Assembly: GCF_001421665.1 (NCBI RefSeq)
Contig: NZ_LMKV01000003.1
Span: 94,368-158,367, forward strand
Direction of reading: 5' to 3'
Length of the DNA stretch: 64,000 bases
From: Sphingobium sp. Leaf26
GTDB taxonomy: Bacteria > Pseudomonadota > Alphaproteobacteria > Sphingomonadales > Sphingomonadaceae
Shown: in pieces, positions 31,932-40,480 of the stretch
How positions within the stretch are numbered: the stretch's first letter is position 1
Layout of the letters: the number at the start of each line of letters is the position of its first letter
Made by a program: the position numbers and the translations under genes
The notes under the pieces: generated by a model
What the model was told of the DNA's origin: nothing
Seen by the model: the letters and a program-made list of their open reading frames with translations, nothing else
Database searches by the model: none

Positions 31932-32768
31932 TCAGGCGAGCGCCGGCGACTCCGTTTCCGCCACCAGTCTGGCGAGGCGCGCGGCGCTGACATCGTCCAG
32001 CGGCGCGAAGAGCAGCAAGCGCTGGCCCGGCGCTTCCTCGATCGCATAGCTGGTGTGGCGGAACATGATTTCGCCCACGCCCGGCATATCGGCGATGTTC
32101 GTGTCCTCGAAATGGGCCATGATTTCCGATTCCTGCCAATAACGTCGGAAAAATTCGGACTGCTCCATCATGTCGGCGATGATCCCTTCGAACACGTCGG
32201 GCTGGGCGGTGCGGCTATAGTCCCATTTGAAGCGGGCGATCAGCCGCCGGCACATATCCTGAAACTTGTCCGGGTCGGCCCGATAGCGCGGGTTCAGCAT
32301 CAGGATGCGGAACAGGTTGCGCTCTTCGCGCGGCATGGCGCTGTAATCGCGAAAGGCGCGGCCGACGAGGCGGTTCCAGCCGATCACGGTCCAGTCCTCC
32401 ACGATGACCAGCGCAGGAATCGTCAGTGCGTCCATCAGATGCTGCGTACCGACATGGATCGTCTCGTCCGGGCGGCGCGCCAGTGGCGGCGGGCGATGCT
32501 GGGCCAGGGCGAAGAGAAATTCGCGCTCATTGGGATTGAGGCGCAGGGTGCGGCTCAGTCGTTCCAGCATCGGCGCGGATAGCTGCACCTCGCGCCCCTG
32601 TTCGAACCAGGTGTACCAGGTGACGCTCATCCCCGCGAGCGTCGCCACTTCCTCGCGCCGTAACCCGCGTGTGCGGCGACGTTCGCCCGGCGGCAGCCCG
32701 ACTTCCGACGGCGCCAGCTTGGCGCGGGCGGCTTTCAGGAACCGCGACAATTCTTCCCTCTGTGCCAT
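31932..32768 (-). CDS. XRE-family regulator with MmyB-like ligand domain
   Basis: 278 residues. The N-terminal helix-turn-helix (about 6-70) includes RRTRGLRREEVATLAGMSVTWYTWFEQGR, the classical opening of MmyB-type XRE regulators. The C-terminal PAS-like MmyB domain is marked by PALVIVEDWTVIGWNRLVGRAF, NLFRILMLNPRYR and a late FRHTSYAIEEAPGQRLLLFAP. Such proteins repress neighbouring oxidoreductase genes in response to a small hydrophobic ligand. It is divergent from the BKACE / C-alpha dehydrogenase operon with a 119-bp spacer, so control of that operon is likely. The TCGCAATAAT motif in the spacer is a candidate site. Confidence 0.88.
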   Translation of the reverse strand: MAQREELSRFLKAARAKLAPSEVGLPPGERRRTRGLRREEVATLAGMSVTWYTWFEQGREVQLSAPMLERLSRTLRLNPNEREFLFALAQHRPPPLARRPDETIHVGTQHLMDALTIPALVIVEDWTVIGWNRLVGRAFRDYSAMPREERNLFRILMLNPRYRADPDKFQDMCRRLIARFKWDYSRTAQPDVFEGIIADMMEQSEFFRRYWQESEIMAHFEDTNIADMPGVGEIMFRHTSYAIEEAPGQRLLLFAPLDDVSAARLARLVAETESPALA

Positions 32769-32887
32769 GCCTTATCCAGTTACTCGCAATAATGGGACAT
32801 CCACCGGCCTTCTTGCGGGCCTTCTCCTCTGCAAGACCCTGCGGTCTGCGATCGGCAACATAGCCGAGACTAGACAGGAGAGCGATA
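32769..32887. promoter_or_regulatory. Divergent promoter region of XRE regulator and BKACE operon
   Basis: A 119-bp spacer containing TCGCAATAAT (32784-32793), repeated in the 29.6-kb divergent region, and AGGAG (32876-32880) which sets the TTG start at 32888. No clear -35/-10 pair stands out. The XRE protein probably acts here. Confidence 0.4.
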
Positions 32888-33763
32888 TTGGCTGGCAAGC
32901 TATTTGTGACATGCGCGGTGACGGGAAGTTCGCCAATGCCGTCACATCCCAATTTTCCCTTCCGCCCGGACCATGTCGCGGCTGAAGCCCTGGCAGCGGC
33001 GGAGGCCGGCGCGGCGATCATCCATCTGCATGTACGTGACCGCGAGACGGGCGATCCGTCGCAGGCTTTGGAGGACTATCGTGAGGTCGTTGGCCTGATC
33101 CGTGCCAAGAATAATGAGGTGATCCTGAACGTCACCACCGGGCCGGGCTGCACCTGGATGCAGGGGGACGAAGACCCGGCGGTCTGCGGTCCCGGCACAT
33201 TGATGTTCACCGCCGAGCGGCGGCTGGAGCATATCCTCGATCTCAAGCCCGACATGTGCACGCTCGATATCTGCACCATGCAGTTGTGGGGCGGGGTGGC
33301 GATCAACCTCGATCCCATGATTACCAAGATGGGGCATATGATCCAGGATGCCGGCGTGCTGCCGGAGATCGAATGTTTCGAGGCGGGCGATTTCGTTTTC
33401 GCCGACGACCTGATGGCCAAGGGCGCGATTCCCAAGAATGTGCCCTTCACCTTCGTCCTGGGCACCAAATATGGCCTGCCCGCCACGCCCGAAGCGATGC
33501 TCTATGCGAAGAATCAGATTCCGCGCGGTGCGCAGTTCACCGGCTTTGGCGTCAGCCGTCATAGCTTCCCCATGGCGGCGCAGTCGGCGCTGCTGGGCGG
33601 GAACATTCGCGTGGGTTTTGAGGATACCATCTATCTGCGGCGCGGCAGGCAAGCGACGGACAATGCCGACCTGGTGCGCTGGGGCGTGGAACTGGTCGAG
33701 CGGATCGGCGGCGATATCGCGAGCGCCGGAGAGGCACGGGCCATGCTTGGCCTGAAACAATAA
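32888..33763 (+). CDS. Beta-keto acid cleavage enzyme (BKACE, DUF849), VceA candidate
   Basis: 291 residues, a TIM-barrel Zn enzyme. HLHVRD carries metal ligands His46 and His48; NVTTGPG, the ECFEAGDF segment and GFGVSRHSFPMAAQSALLGGN are family-conserved. BKACEs condense a beta-keto acid with acetyl-CoA, giving acetoacetate and a new acyl-CoA. The beta-aryl-ether route yields vanilloyl acetic acid, a beta-keto acid, and SYK-6 VceA is an acetyl-CoA-dependent enzyme for it (from memory). Together with C-alpha dehydrogenases downstream this makes the gene a strong VceA candidate. The start is TTG at 32888 with AGGAG 7 nt upstream; no ATG fits. Confidence 0.88.
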   Translation: MAGKLFVTCAVTGSSPMPSHPNFPFRPDHVAAEALAAAEAGAAIIHLHVRDRETGDPSQALEDYREVVGLIRAKNNEVILNVTTGPGCTWMQGDEDPAVCGPGTLMFTAERRLEHILDLKPDMCTLDICTMQLWGGVAINLDPMITKMGHMIQDAGVLPEIECFEAGDFVFADDLMAKGAIPKNVPFTFVLGTKYGLPATPEAMLYAKNQIPRGAQFTGFGVSRHSFPMAAQSALLGGNIRVGFEDTIYLRRGRQATDNADLVRWGVELVERIGGDIASAGEARAMLGLKQ

Positions 33764-33776
33764 GGGAGAGGATCAG

Positions 33777-34709
33777 ATGACGACAGCAACCAGCCCGATG
33801 GGCGATGTGCATGGCAGGACCGCCTTCATCACTGGCGGCGCGAACGGCATAGGGCTGGGCATAGCCCGCGCGCTGGTGCGGGCGGGCGCCAATGTGGTGA
33901 TCGCCGACATTCGCGAGGACTCTCTGGCGCAGGCGAAGGCCGACCTTGGTTCGGACGCGCAGGTGCAGACGGTGCAACTGGACGTCACCGACCGCGCGGC
34001 TTTTGCCCGCGCCGCAGACGCGGCGGAGGCGCGCTTCGGCAAGATCCATATGTTGATCGGCAACGCCGGCATCGGCGTGATGGGACCAGTGCTGGATGCC
34101 CGCTTCGATGACTGGGATTGGGGCATGGGCGTCAATCTGGGCGGGGTCATCAACGGCCTCGTCACGATCCTGCCGCGCATCAAGGCGCATGGCGAGGGCG
34201 GGCAGATCGTCACCACCTCCTCTCAATCGGCGCTGATCCCGATCAGCTATTCGGCCATCTATACGGCGGCCAAGGCGGCTGTGCTGGGCATATCCGAAGC
34301 GATCCGGGGTGAGCTGGCGGCCGAAAATATCGGTGTATCGGCTTTCATGCCGGGTCCGGTGCAGAGCCATATCGCCCATAGCGGCGAATTGCGGCCAGCC
34401 GAGTATCGCGAGGATAGCGGCTATCGCCAGCGTGAAGAGGAACTGGAACAGCGGCCCGTCTCCCCGCTCTGGATGAGCGCGGACGAGGTGGGCGAGCGGG
34501 TGCTGGCCGGTATCCGCAACAACGACCTCTACATCCTGACCCATCCCGAATTCGGCGCCGGCATGAAGACCCGGTTCGACGCGATCCTGGCGTCGGTGCC
34601 CGATGAGGCGATCAATCAGGATCGGGCGAAGGAGATCGGCTTCCTGCTGTCCAATCCGGTGTTCGATGACCAGTTGGCGCGCCGCAAGGCGAAGGAACTG
34701 GCGGCATGA
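33777..34709 (+). CDS. LigL/LigN-like C-alpha dehydrogenase (SDR)
   Basis: A 310-residue classical short-chain dehydrogenase. FITGGANGIGLGIARAL is the NAD motif near residue 18. NAGIGVMGPV follows, the catalytic Ser is in VTTSSQSA, and YTAAKAA gives Tyr-x-x-x-Lys. The long C-terminal extension (PVSPLWMSADEVGERVLAGIRNNDLYILTHPEF) matches SYK-6 LigL/LigN more than generic SDRs. These oxidise the benzylic alcohol of guaiacylglycerol-beta-aryl ethers with NAD+, one enantiomer each. GGGAGAGGA lies upstream. It overlaps the second SDR gene by 4 nt; the two probably cover opposite stereoisomers. Confidence 0.85.
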   Translation: MTTATSPMGDVHGRTAFITGGANGIGLGIARALVRAGANVVIADIREDSLAQAKADLGSDAQVQTVQLDVTDRAAFARAADAAEARFGKIHMLIGNAGIGVMGPVLDARFDDWDWGMGVNLGGVINGLVTILPRIKAHGEGGQIVTTSSQSALIPISYSAIYTAAKAAVLGISEAIRGELAAENIGVSAFMPGPVQSHIAHSGELRPAEYREDSGYRQREEELEQRPVSPLWMSADEVGERVLAGIRNNDLYILTHPEFGAGMKTRFDAILASVPDEAINQDRAKEIGFLLSNPVFDDQLARRKAKELAA

Positions 34710-35599
34710 CGCAGGTCGCGGGACGCACGGCCTTCATCACCGGCGGCGGATCGGGCGTGGCGCTGGGGCAGGCGAAGGTCTTCGCCCAGGCCGGGTGCAA
34801 GGTCGCGATCGCCGACATAAGGCAGGACCATCTGGACGAGGCGATGGCCTGGTTCGACGGGCGCGGCCATGATGTGATGGCGGTGAAGCTGGATATCACC
34901 GACCGCGCCGCCTATGCCCGCGCCGCTGACGAAGTGGAGGCGAAGCTGGGGCCGGTGGAACTGTTGTTCAACACGGCGGGCGTGTCGATCTTCGGCCCGC
35001 TCCAGAACGCCACCTATGACGATTGGGACTGGCAACTGGACGTCAATCTGCGCGGCGTCATCAATGGCATCCAAACCTTCGTGCCGCGCATGATCGAGCG
35101 GGGCAATGGCGGCCATATCGTCAATACCGCGTCCATGTCTGCCTTTGTGGCGCTCAAGGGGACGGGCATCTATTGCACATCGAAGATGGCGATCCGGGGC
35201 CTGAGCGAATGTCTGGCGCTGGATCTGGCAGATCATGGCATCGGCGTGTCGATGCTCTGCCCCGGCGCGGTGAATAGCAACATCCATGAAGCGGTGCTGA
35301 CCCGCCCGGCGCATCTCCAGAAGACCGGCTATTATGGCGCGGACCCCGATGTCATGGCGCATCTGAAGCAGGTGATTGCGGTTGGCATGGAGCCGGAAGT
35401 GCTGGCGCACTATGTGCTGAAGGGCGTGGAAGCGGACCAGCTTTACATCCTGCCTTATCCCGAATTTCGCGGGACGCTGGAGGAAATCCACGCGCGCGTC
35501 ATGGCGGCGGTGGCGCGGCCGGAGGATGATCCCGACTATGCAAAGCGCGTGGCCCATGGCGTGCCGGGGGGCGAGAAGCGGGAAAAGGTCGAGGGTTAG
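34706..35599 (+). CDS. LigD-like C-alpha dehydrogenase (SDR)
   Basis: A 297-residue SDR. FITGGGSGVALGQAKVFAQAG resembles the LigD opening; LDITDRAAYARAADEVEAKLG and TYDDWDWQLDVNLRGVINGI follow, with YCTSKMA as Tyr-x-x-x-Lys. The C-terminal GVEADQLYILPYPEFRG is typical of the LigD group. Like LigD it should oxidise C-alpha of beta-aryl ether dimers, preparing them for LigF-type cleavage. It is coupled to the LigL-like gene (ATGA), and the operon ends at the terminator 9 bp downstream. Stereochemistry cannot be read from sequence. Confidence 0.85.
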   Translation: MTQVAGRTAFITGGGSGVALGQAKVFAQAGCKVAIADIRQDHLDEAMAWFDGRGHDVMAVKLDITDRAAYARAADEVEAKLGPVELLFNTAGVSIFGPLQNATYDDWDWQLDVNLRGVINGIQTFVPRMIERGNGGHIVNTASMSAFVALKGTGIYCTSKMAIRGLSECLALDLADHGIGVSMLCPGAVNSNIHEAVLTRPAHLQKTGYYGADPDVMAHLKQVIAVGMEPEVLAHYVLKGVEADQLYILPYPEFRGTLEEIHARVMAAVARPEDDPDYAKRVAHGVPGGEKREKVEG

Positions 35600-35607
35600 A
35601 TATGCCT

Positions 35608-35648
35608 CTGGCCGGGACGGATAAAGGGGTCTGCCCGGCCAGCTTTTT
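35608..35648 (+). terminator. Rho-independent terminator of the BKACE-SDR operon
   Basis: Perfect 9-bp stem CTGGCCGGG (35608-35616) / CCCGGCCAG (35634-35642) with a 17-nt loop and CTTTTT after it. It ends the three-gene unit begun at 32888. Confidence 0.82.
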
Positions 35649-35743
35649 GAAAGCGATTATCCTACAGGAACGGCCTTAACTTCGCACATTTCCCGTAGGT
35701 TTTGAAATTTAAGAACAAAAGTTGGACATTATCCAATAAACTG

Positions 35744-35784
35744 CCGTCATTGCGAGCGCAGCTTCGCTACGTTCGCAATGACGG
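35744..35784. repeat. REP-like palindrome CCGTCATTGCGAGCG
   Basis: CCGTCATTGCGAGCG (35744-35758) pairs with CGTTCGCAATGACGG (35770-35784) around an 11-nt loop. The same 15-mer recurs at 46902. It resembles the widespread 'GTCATTGCGAGCG' intergenic palindromes of proteobacteria. It lies in the 264-bp convergent spacer 35600-35863, which is otherwise empty. Confidence 0.75.
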
Positions 35785-35863
35785 ACTTCATGACAGATAA
35801 TCGGGCGGTAGGACAGCTACACCTATCCTTCCCCGGCCTTCGCCGGCGAGCAAGGTAAGGAGA

Positions 35864-36751
35864 TCAGCCCAACCCCAGCAGCTTGACCGCATTATCCTTC
35901 ATGATGAGCGGCAGCACCTCTTCGCGGAAGCCTGCCTCGCGGGCGGCGTCGATCCATTTTTCCGGGCGTATAAGCGGCCAGTCGGAGCCGAACAGCATCT
36001 TATGCTTGAGCTGCGTGTTGGCGTACTGGATCACCTGTTTCGGGAAATATTTGGGCGACCAGCCGGACAGGTCCATGAAGACATTATCCTTGTGCAGCGC
36101 CATCGACAGGCTTTCGTCGGTCCAGGGCCAGCTTGGATGGGCCAGAATGATCTTCATGTCGGGAAAATCGACCGCGACGTCATCGACCAGGATCGGCTGC
36201 CCATATTTCAGGCGCACCCCGCCGCCGCCGCGCATCCCCGTCCCCATGCCGGAATGGCCGGTGTGGAAGATGGCGGGCAGCTTATATTCGGCGATCACTT
36301 CATAGATCGGATAGGCGACCCGGTCGGCCGGGTGGCAATCCTGCATGATGCCGTGGAATTTGAAGCCCTTGACCCCGTAATTTTCCACCAGGTCGCGGGC
36401 TTCGCGCGCGCCATACTTGCCCTTGCGCGGGTCGATGGAGGCGAAGGGGATCACGATGTCGCTGTCGTTGGCGGCCAGTTCCGCGACTTCATAATTGCTG
36501 ATCCGCTTGGCCCCGATGCCGCTTTCGCAATCGACGGTGAACAGGCAGAAGGCGATATTCTGGGCGCGGTAATAAGCGATGGTTTCGGGGATGGTGGGCC
36601 GCTTGCGATCCGCCTTGAAATAGGCCGAGGCGGCATCGAAATATTTGGCCATCACCGGGTCTTCGGGATCGTGGCACGACACTTCGGCATGGACATGCAC
36701 GTCGATGGCGATGACTTTGGTCGGATCAATTGGGGTCGGATCAACGGGCAT
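35864..36751 (-). CDS. Amidohydrolase-2 family metal enzyme
   Basis: A 295-residue TIM-barrel protein. IDVHVHAE near residue 18 is the first metal motif (HxH). FKFHGIMQ has the third His region, AIFHTGHSG and ILAHPSWPW follow, and LFGSDWPLIRP carries the catalytic Asp. The family (with LigW, gamma-resorcylate decarboxylase and LigJ-like hydratases) covers aromatic decarboxylases, hydrolases and hydratases. The start at 36751 lies inside the end of the PQQ gene (11-nt overlap), preferred over the upstream frame extension. Last gene of the six-gene operon; decarboxylation or ring-lactone hydrolysis of a pathway acid is possible. Cytoplasmic. Confidence 0.8.
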   Translation of the reverse strand: MPVDPTPIDPTKVIAIDVHVHAEVSCHDPEDPVMAKYFDAASAYFKADRKRPTIPETIAYYRAQNIAFCLFTVDCESGIGAKRISNYEVAELAANDSDIVIPFASIDPRKGKYGAREARDLVENYGVKGFKFHGIMQDCHPADRVAYPIYEVIAEYKLPAIFHTGHSGMGTGMRGGGGVRLKYGQPILVDDVAVDFPDMKIILAHPSWPWTDESLSMALHKDNVFMDLSGWSPKYFPKQVIQYANTQLKHKMLFGSDWPLIRPEKWIDAAREAGFREEVLPLIMKDNAVKLLGLG

Positions 36752-38876
36752 TTGGCTTGCTTTCCAGTGTCTTGTCCTCATTGGCGCGGTGGATGACATA
36801 GGCGCGGATGTCTTCGATCTCTTGCGCGGAGAAGATCGACGCGAAGCTGACCATGCCATTATCCTTCAATGCGCCGTCATGCACGATCATCTGCCAGGTC
36901 GCCTTGTCGTTCAAGGGGGCGCTGCGGCGCAGGTCGGGGACGATGCTGCCGCCGATCGCCGCGTCGCCATGGCAGGTGCTGCAATAGCGGCCGAAGCGCG
37001 CCGCGCCCGCCGCGATCTGCGCCGCGCTGGCGGTGGAGGGCGGCGGGTCGAGCGGCATGGCGGTCAGCGGCGGCGCGGGGGGGAGCGCGGCCTTGCCGTC
37101 GAGCTTGAACACCAATAGCCGGCTGATATTACGGCTCGGCCCGCTCTTGTCGGACAGGACGCCGGGGGCCAGCGCCCAGACGCCGCCCCAGCCCGCCATC
37201 ACCGCGACATATTGCTGCCCGTCCAGTTCATAGCTGATGGGCGCCGCGACGATGCCGGTCTGCGCCGGGAAGGACCAGAGTTTGCGGCCGTCCTTGGTCG
37301 CATAAGCGTTGAAGTCGCCGGTCGCCGTCCCCTGAAACACCAGGTCGCCGCCGGTCGCCAGCAGCCCGCCATTCCACGGCCCCTTGTAGGAGACGCGCCA
37401 TTTTTCCTTCTGCGCGACCGGGTCCCAGGCGATGAGCGCACCAGTGGTCGCCTTCATCGCAGCGTCGCGCACCGCCTTGTCGGCGGGCATGGCGGCGGCG
37501 GCGATATCCACGCCGACATTGAAGCCCAGCCTGTTCGCCTTCCACCCCTTTTCCGGGATGTAGGGGAAAGCGGCAAGGTTGGCGGGAATGAACACGGTCT
37601 GGCTCTTGGGATCGAAGGCCATGGGATGCCAGCTATGCGCGCCGGTCGCGCCGGGCGAGCCGATGAAGGGCTTGCCGGTCTTGTAGTACCGCGCCTCAGG
37701 ATTTTCGATCGGACGGCCGGTCGCCATGTCGATGCCGCTGGCCCAGTTGACCGGCACGAAATTCTTTGCCGACAGCAGCTTTCCATTGGTGCGATCCAGC
37801 ACGTAGAAAAAGCCGTTCTTGGGCGCCTGCATCAACACTTTGCGCTTCTGGCCGCCAATCTCCATGTCGGCGAGCATGATGTGCTGAGTGGCGGTGAAGT
37901 CCCAGCTATCGCCGGGCGTGGTCTGGTAATGCCAGGCATATTCGCCAGTCCTGGCATGGACCGCGACGATCGAGGACAGATAGAGATTGTCGCCCTTGCC
38001 ATCCGACCGATAGGCCTGGTTCCATGGCGATCCATTGCCGACGCCGATATAGAGCAGGTCGAGGTCCGGGTCATAGGCCATGGCGTCCCACACGGTGCCG
38101 CCGCCGCCCTGTTTCCACCATTGCCCATACCAGGTGGCGGCCGCTTTCTTGAGGTAGTCCGGCTCCTTTTCCGTGCCGGGCTGGGCCGGGACGGTATAGA
38201 ATTTCCACTTTTCCGCGCCGGTGTCGGCATCATAAGCCGCGACATAGCCGCGCGCGCCGAACTCCGCCCCGCCATTGCCGATCACGACCATGCCGTTCAC
38301 CACGCGCGGCGCGCCGGTGATGGTGTAATTTTTGGTCTGGTCGAGCGTGACCTTGCTCCAGACCGGCCTGCCGCTCTTGCGGTCGATCGCGATCAGGCGG
38401 CCGTCGAGCGTGCCGACGAACAATTTGTCGCCCCATGCCGCGACACCACGATTGACCGCGTCGCAACAGGCCTTGACCAGGGTGTCGCGCGGGACTTCCG
38501 GGTCGTAGGACCAGAGCAGCTTGCCGCTGCGCGCGTCATAGGCCTTCACCATGCTCCAGGCGGTGGAGGTGTAGAGCACGCCATCGATGAACAACGGCGT
38601 CGCTTCCTGCCCGCGATTGGTGTCCATGTCCGCGGACCAGGCGAGGCCGAGCTTGCCGACCGTGTCCTGATTGATCGCGGACAGCGGGCTGAACCGCTGC
38701 TCGTCATAGGTGCGGCCGGTGGAGAGCCATTCGGCAGGCTTGGCGGCGATGATGCGGGCGGCATCGACGCCGCCAGTCGAGGCCGGGGCGGCCGCTTCCT
38801 GGCTCGTGCCTTTGCCGCAGGCCGACAGGGCCAGACTCGTTCCCAACAGCAGCGCAATCGCGACCCGCATTTTCAT
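36741..38876 (-). CDS. PQQ-dependent quinohemoprotein dehydrogenase, predicted lipoprotein
   Basis: 711 residues. The signal peptide ends LALSAC, a good lipobox. The propeller contains adjacent cysteines in VKACCDAVNRG, QGGGGTVWDAMAYDP, and GDSWDFTATQH with the catalytic Asp. The C-terminal cytochrome c domain has heme motif CSTCH. It is paralogous to the enzyme at 2953. ATGs at 38876 and 38870 both follow AGGAG; the first is annotated. It lies behind an acyl-CoA ligase and two LigF-type GSTs, and probably oxidises an alcohol of an aryl dimer in the periplasm before or after uptake. The substrate is unknown. Confidence 0.9.
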   Translation of the reverse strand: MKMRVAIALLLGTSLALSACGKGTSQEAAAPASTGGVDAARIIAAKPAEWLSTGRTYDEQRFSPLSAINQDTVGKLGLAWSADMDTNRGQEATPLFIDGVLYTSTAWSMVKAYDARSGKLLWSYDPEVPRDTLVKACCDAVNRGVAAWGDKLFVGTLDGRLIAIDRKSGRPVWSKVTLDQTKNYTITGAPRVVNGMVVIGNGGAEFGARGYVAAYDADTGAEKWKFYTVPAQPGTEKEPDYLKKAAATWYGQWWKQGGGGTVWDAMAYDPDLDLLYIGVGNGSPWNQAYRSDGKGDNLYLSSIVAVHARTGEYAWHYQTTPGDSWDFTATQHIMLADMEIGGQKRKVLMQAPKNGFFYVLDRTNGKLLSAKNFVPVNWASGIDMATGRPIENPEARYYKTGKPFIGSPGATGAHSWHPMAFDPKSQTVFIPANLAAFPYIPEKGWKANRLGFNVGVDIAAAAMPADKAVRDAAMKATTGALIAWDPVAQKEKWRVSYKGPWNGGLLATGGDLVFQGTATGDFNAYATKDGRKLWSFPAQTGIVAAPISYELDGQQYVAVMAGWGGVWALAPGVLSDKSGPSRNISRLLVFKLDGKAALPPAPPLTAMPLDPPPSTASAAQIAAGAARFGRYCSTCHGDAAIGGSIVPDLRRSAPLNDKATWQMIVHDGALKDNGMVSFASIFSAQEIEDIRAYVIHRANEDKTLESKPNAR

Positions 38877-38913
38877 CCTCTCCTTATGCGGTGCAGGTTT
38901 CTGCATCCGGCAC

Positions 38914-40476
38914 CTAATTGACCATCCGCGCGCCGGACCAATAGGCGGCGCGCAGGGCTTTCTTGTCCATCTTTCCGGCGGCGGTCCGGGGGATGGCGGG
39001 GACGAAGGCGACGCTCTTGGGCGCCTTCACGCCGCCCAGCCGGGCCTTGGCATGGGATATGATCTCAGTCTCACCGATATTGTCGGCGACGACAATGGCA
39101 TGGACGGCCTCGCCCCATTTTTCATGGGGGATGCCGATGACCGCACATTCGCGCACCGCTGCCAGTTCGGTGACGGCCGCCTCCACCTCGGCGGAGAAGA
39201 CGTTGAAGCCGCCGGACACGACCATGTCCTTCTTGCGATCGACGATGTACAGATAGCCGTCCTTGTCGCGCCGGGCGATGTCGCCGGTGTGATGCCAGCC
39301 ATGGGTGCGCACTTCGGCCGTGGCATCGGGCATGGCATAATATTCGCGCGAGACGAGCACGCCGCGCACCACCAGTTCGCCGGCCTCGCCATCGGGCAGC
39401 AGCGCGCCGTCTTCGCCCATGATGGCGACGCGCACGGAGCGGCTGGGCCGACCGCAACTGGCGAGCCGTTCGGGCCGGTCGCCCGATGCCGCCGCCGCGA
39501 CATCCTCCGGCGAGAGCCAGGTGACGATCATCGGTGATTCCACCTGACCATAGGTCTGGCACAGACAGGGGCCGAATATCTCCACCGCCTGCCGCAGCTT
39601 TTCCGGCGAGACGGGCGATCCGACGAGCAGGAAGATTTTGAGGGAAGATGTGTCGCTGCGCGCCAGTTCCGGCGCGTCGAGCAGGCTGTAGAGCGCGGTC
39701 GGCGGCATATAGACATGGGTGACGCGATGCCGCGCGATCGTGTCCAGCACGGCGGGGGCGTCGAAGCCGGGCAGGATCACTTGGCTAGCGCCCAGCGACA
39801 GCGTGGCCAGCGCCACCGGCCCAGCCGCATGGGTGATCGGTGCGACAACGAGTGAGACAGGTGTTTCGGTTCTTCCGTCGACCGCCTGCGCCAGCGTTTC
39901 GATCATCGTGCCCCAGCCCAGATTGGTGACGACCACGCCCCTGGACGGTCCGGTGGTGCCGCCGGTGGGGAAGAGGCCGACGACATCGTCCGGCTTGCCG
40001 AAGGGATCGGAGAAGTCCGGCAAGCTGTCCAACTCGCTGTCGCAGATGAACTGATCGAGCGAGGGATCGCCGTCATGGGGCCGGTCGAGGCAGACGAAAT
40101 GGGTGAGGCCGGGGACGCGGGCCTTGAGCGCCGCCACATCGTCCGCCTGGCTGCTGTGGTAGAAGAGCCAGCCGCAACGCACATAGTCGAGATAGGCGGC
40201 GTTGGCGTCGATGGCGTTGCGGGTGTTGACCGGCACCCACTGGCCATTGGCGCGCCAGATGGCGAGCAGGGCGACCATTATCGTCGCGCTGTTGGGACCA
40301 TAAAGCGCGATCGGCTGCTGGTTGCGGAAGCCCGCCGCGTGGAGTGCGGCGGCGATCCGGATGGTTTGCGTCCTGACCGCCGCGAAGCTCAGCGTTTCGC
40401 CGCTCTCCACATCGATCAGGCAGGGGCTTTCGGGGTCGATATCATGGCCCCGGTCGAAATAGTCGATCGCGCGCAT
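38914..40476 (-). CDS. AMP-forming acyl-CoA synthetase
   Basis: A 520-residue ANL-superfamily enzyme: P-loop-like FPTGGTTGPSRGVV, motif TYGQVESPM, hinge YLYIVDRKKDMVVSGGFNVF with the conserved Asp-Arg, and catalytic Lys in RTAAGKMDKKALR. It activates a carboxylic acid to acyl-AMP and then acyl-CoA. In an operon with beta-etherase-type GSTs it may activate an arylpropanoid or benzoylacetate-type acid such as a cinnamate (feruloyl-type) or vanilloyl acetate. It follows the GST gene by 4 bp, and the PQQ gene follows after 37 bp. Cytoplasmic. Confidence 0.88.
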   Translation of the reverse strand: MRAIDYFDRGHDIDPESPCLIDVESGETLSFAAVRTQTIRIAAALHAAGFRNQQPIALYGPNSATIMVALLAIWRANGQWVPVNTRNAIDANAAYLDYVRCGWLFYHSSQADDVAALKARVPGLTHFVCLDRPHDGDPSLDQFICDSELDSLPDFSDPFGKPDDVVGLFPTGGTTGPSRGVVVTNLGWGTMIETLAQAVDGRTETPVSLVVAPITHAAGPVALATLSLGASQVILPGFDAPAVLDTIARHRVTHVYMPPTALYSLLDAPELARSDTSSLKIFLLVGSPVSPEKLRQAVEIFGPCLCQTYGQVESPMIVTWLSPEDVAAAASGDRPERLASCGRPSRSVRVAIMGEDGALLPDGEAGELVVRGVLVSREYYAMPDATAEVRTHGWHHTGDIARRDKDGYLYIVDRKKDMVVSGGFNVFSAEVEAAVTELAAVRECAVIGIPHEKWGEAVHAIVVADNIGETEIISHAKARLGGVKAPKSVAFVPAIPRTAAGKMDKKALRAAYWSGARMVN

Positions 40477-40480
40477 CCCA

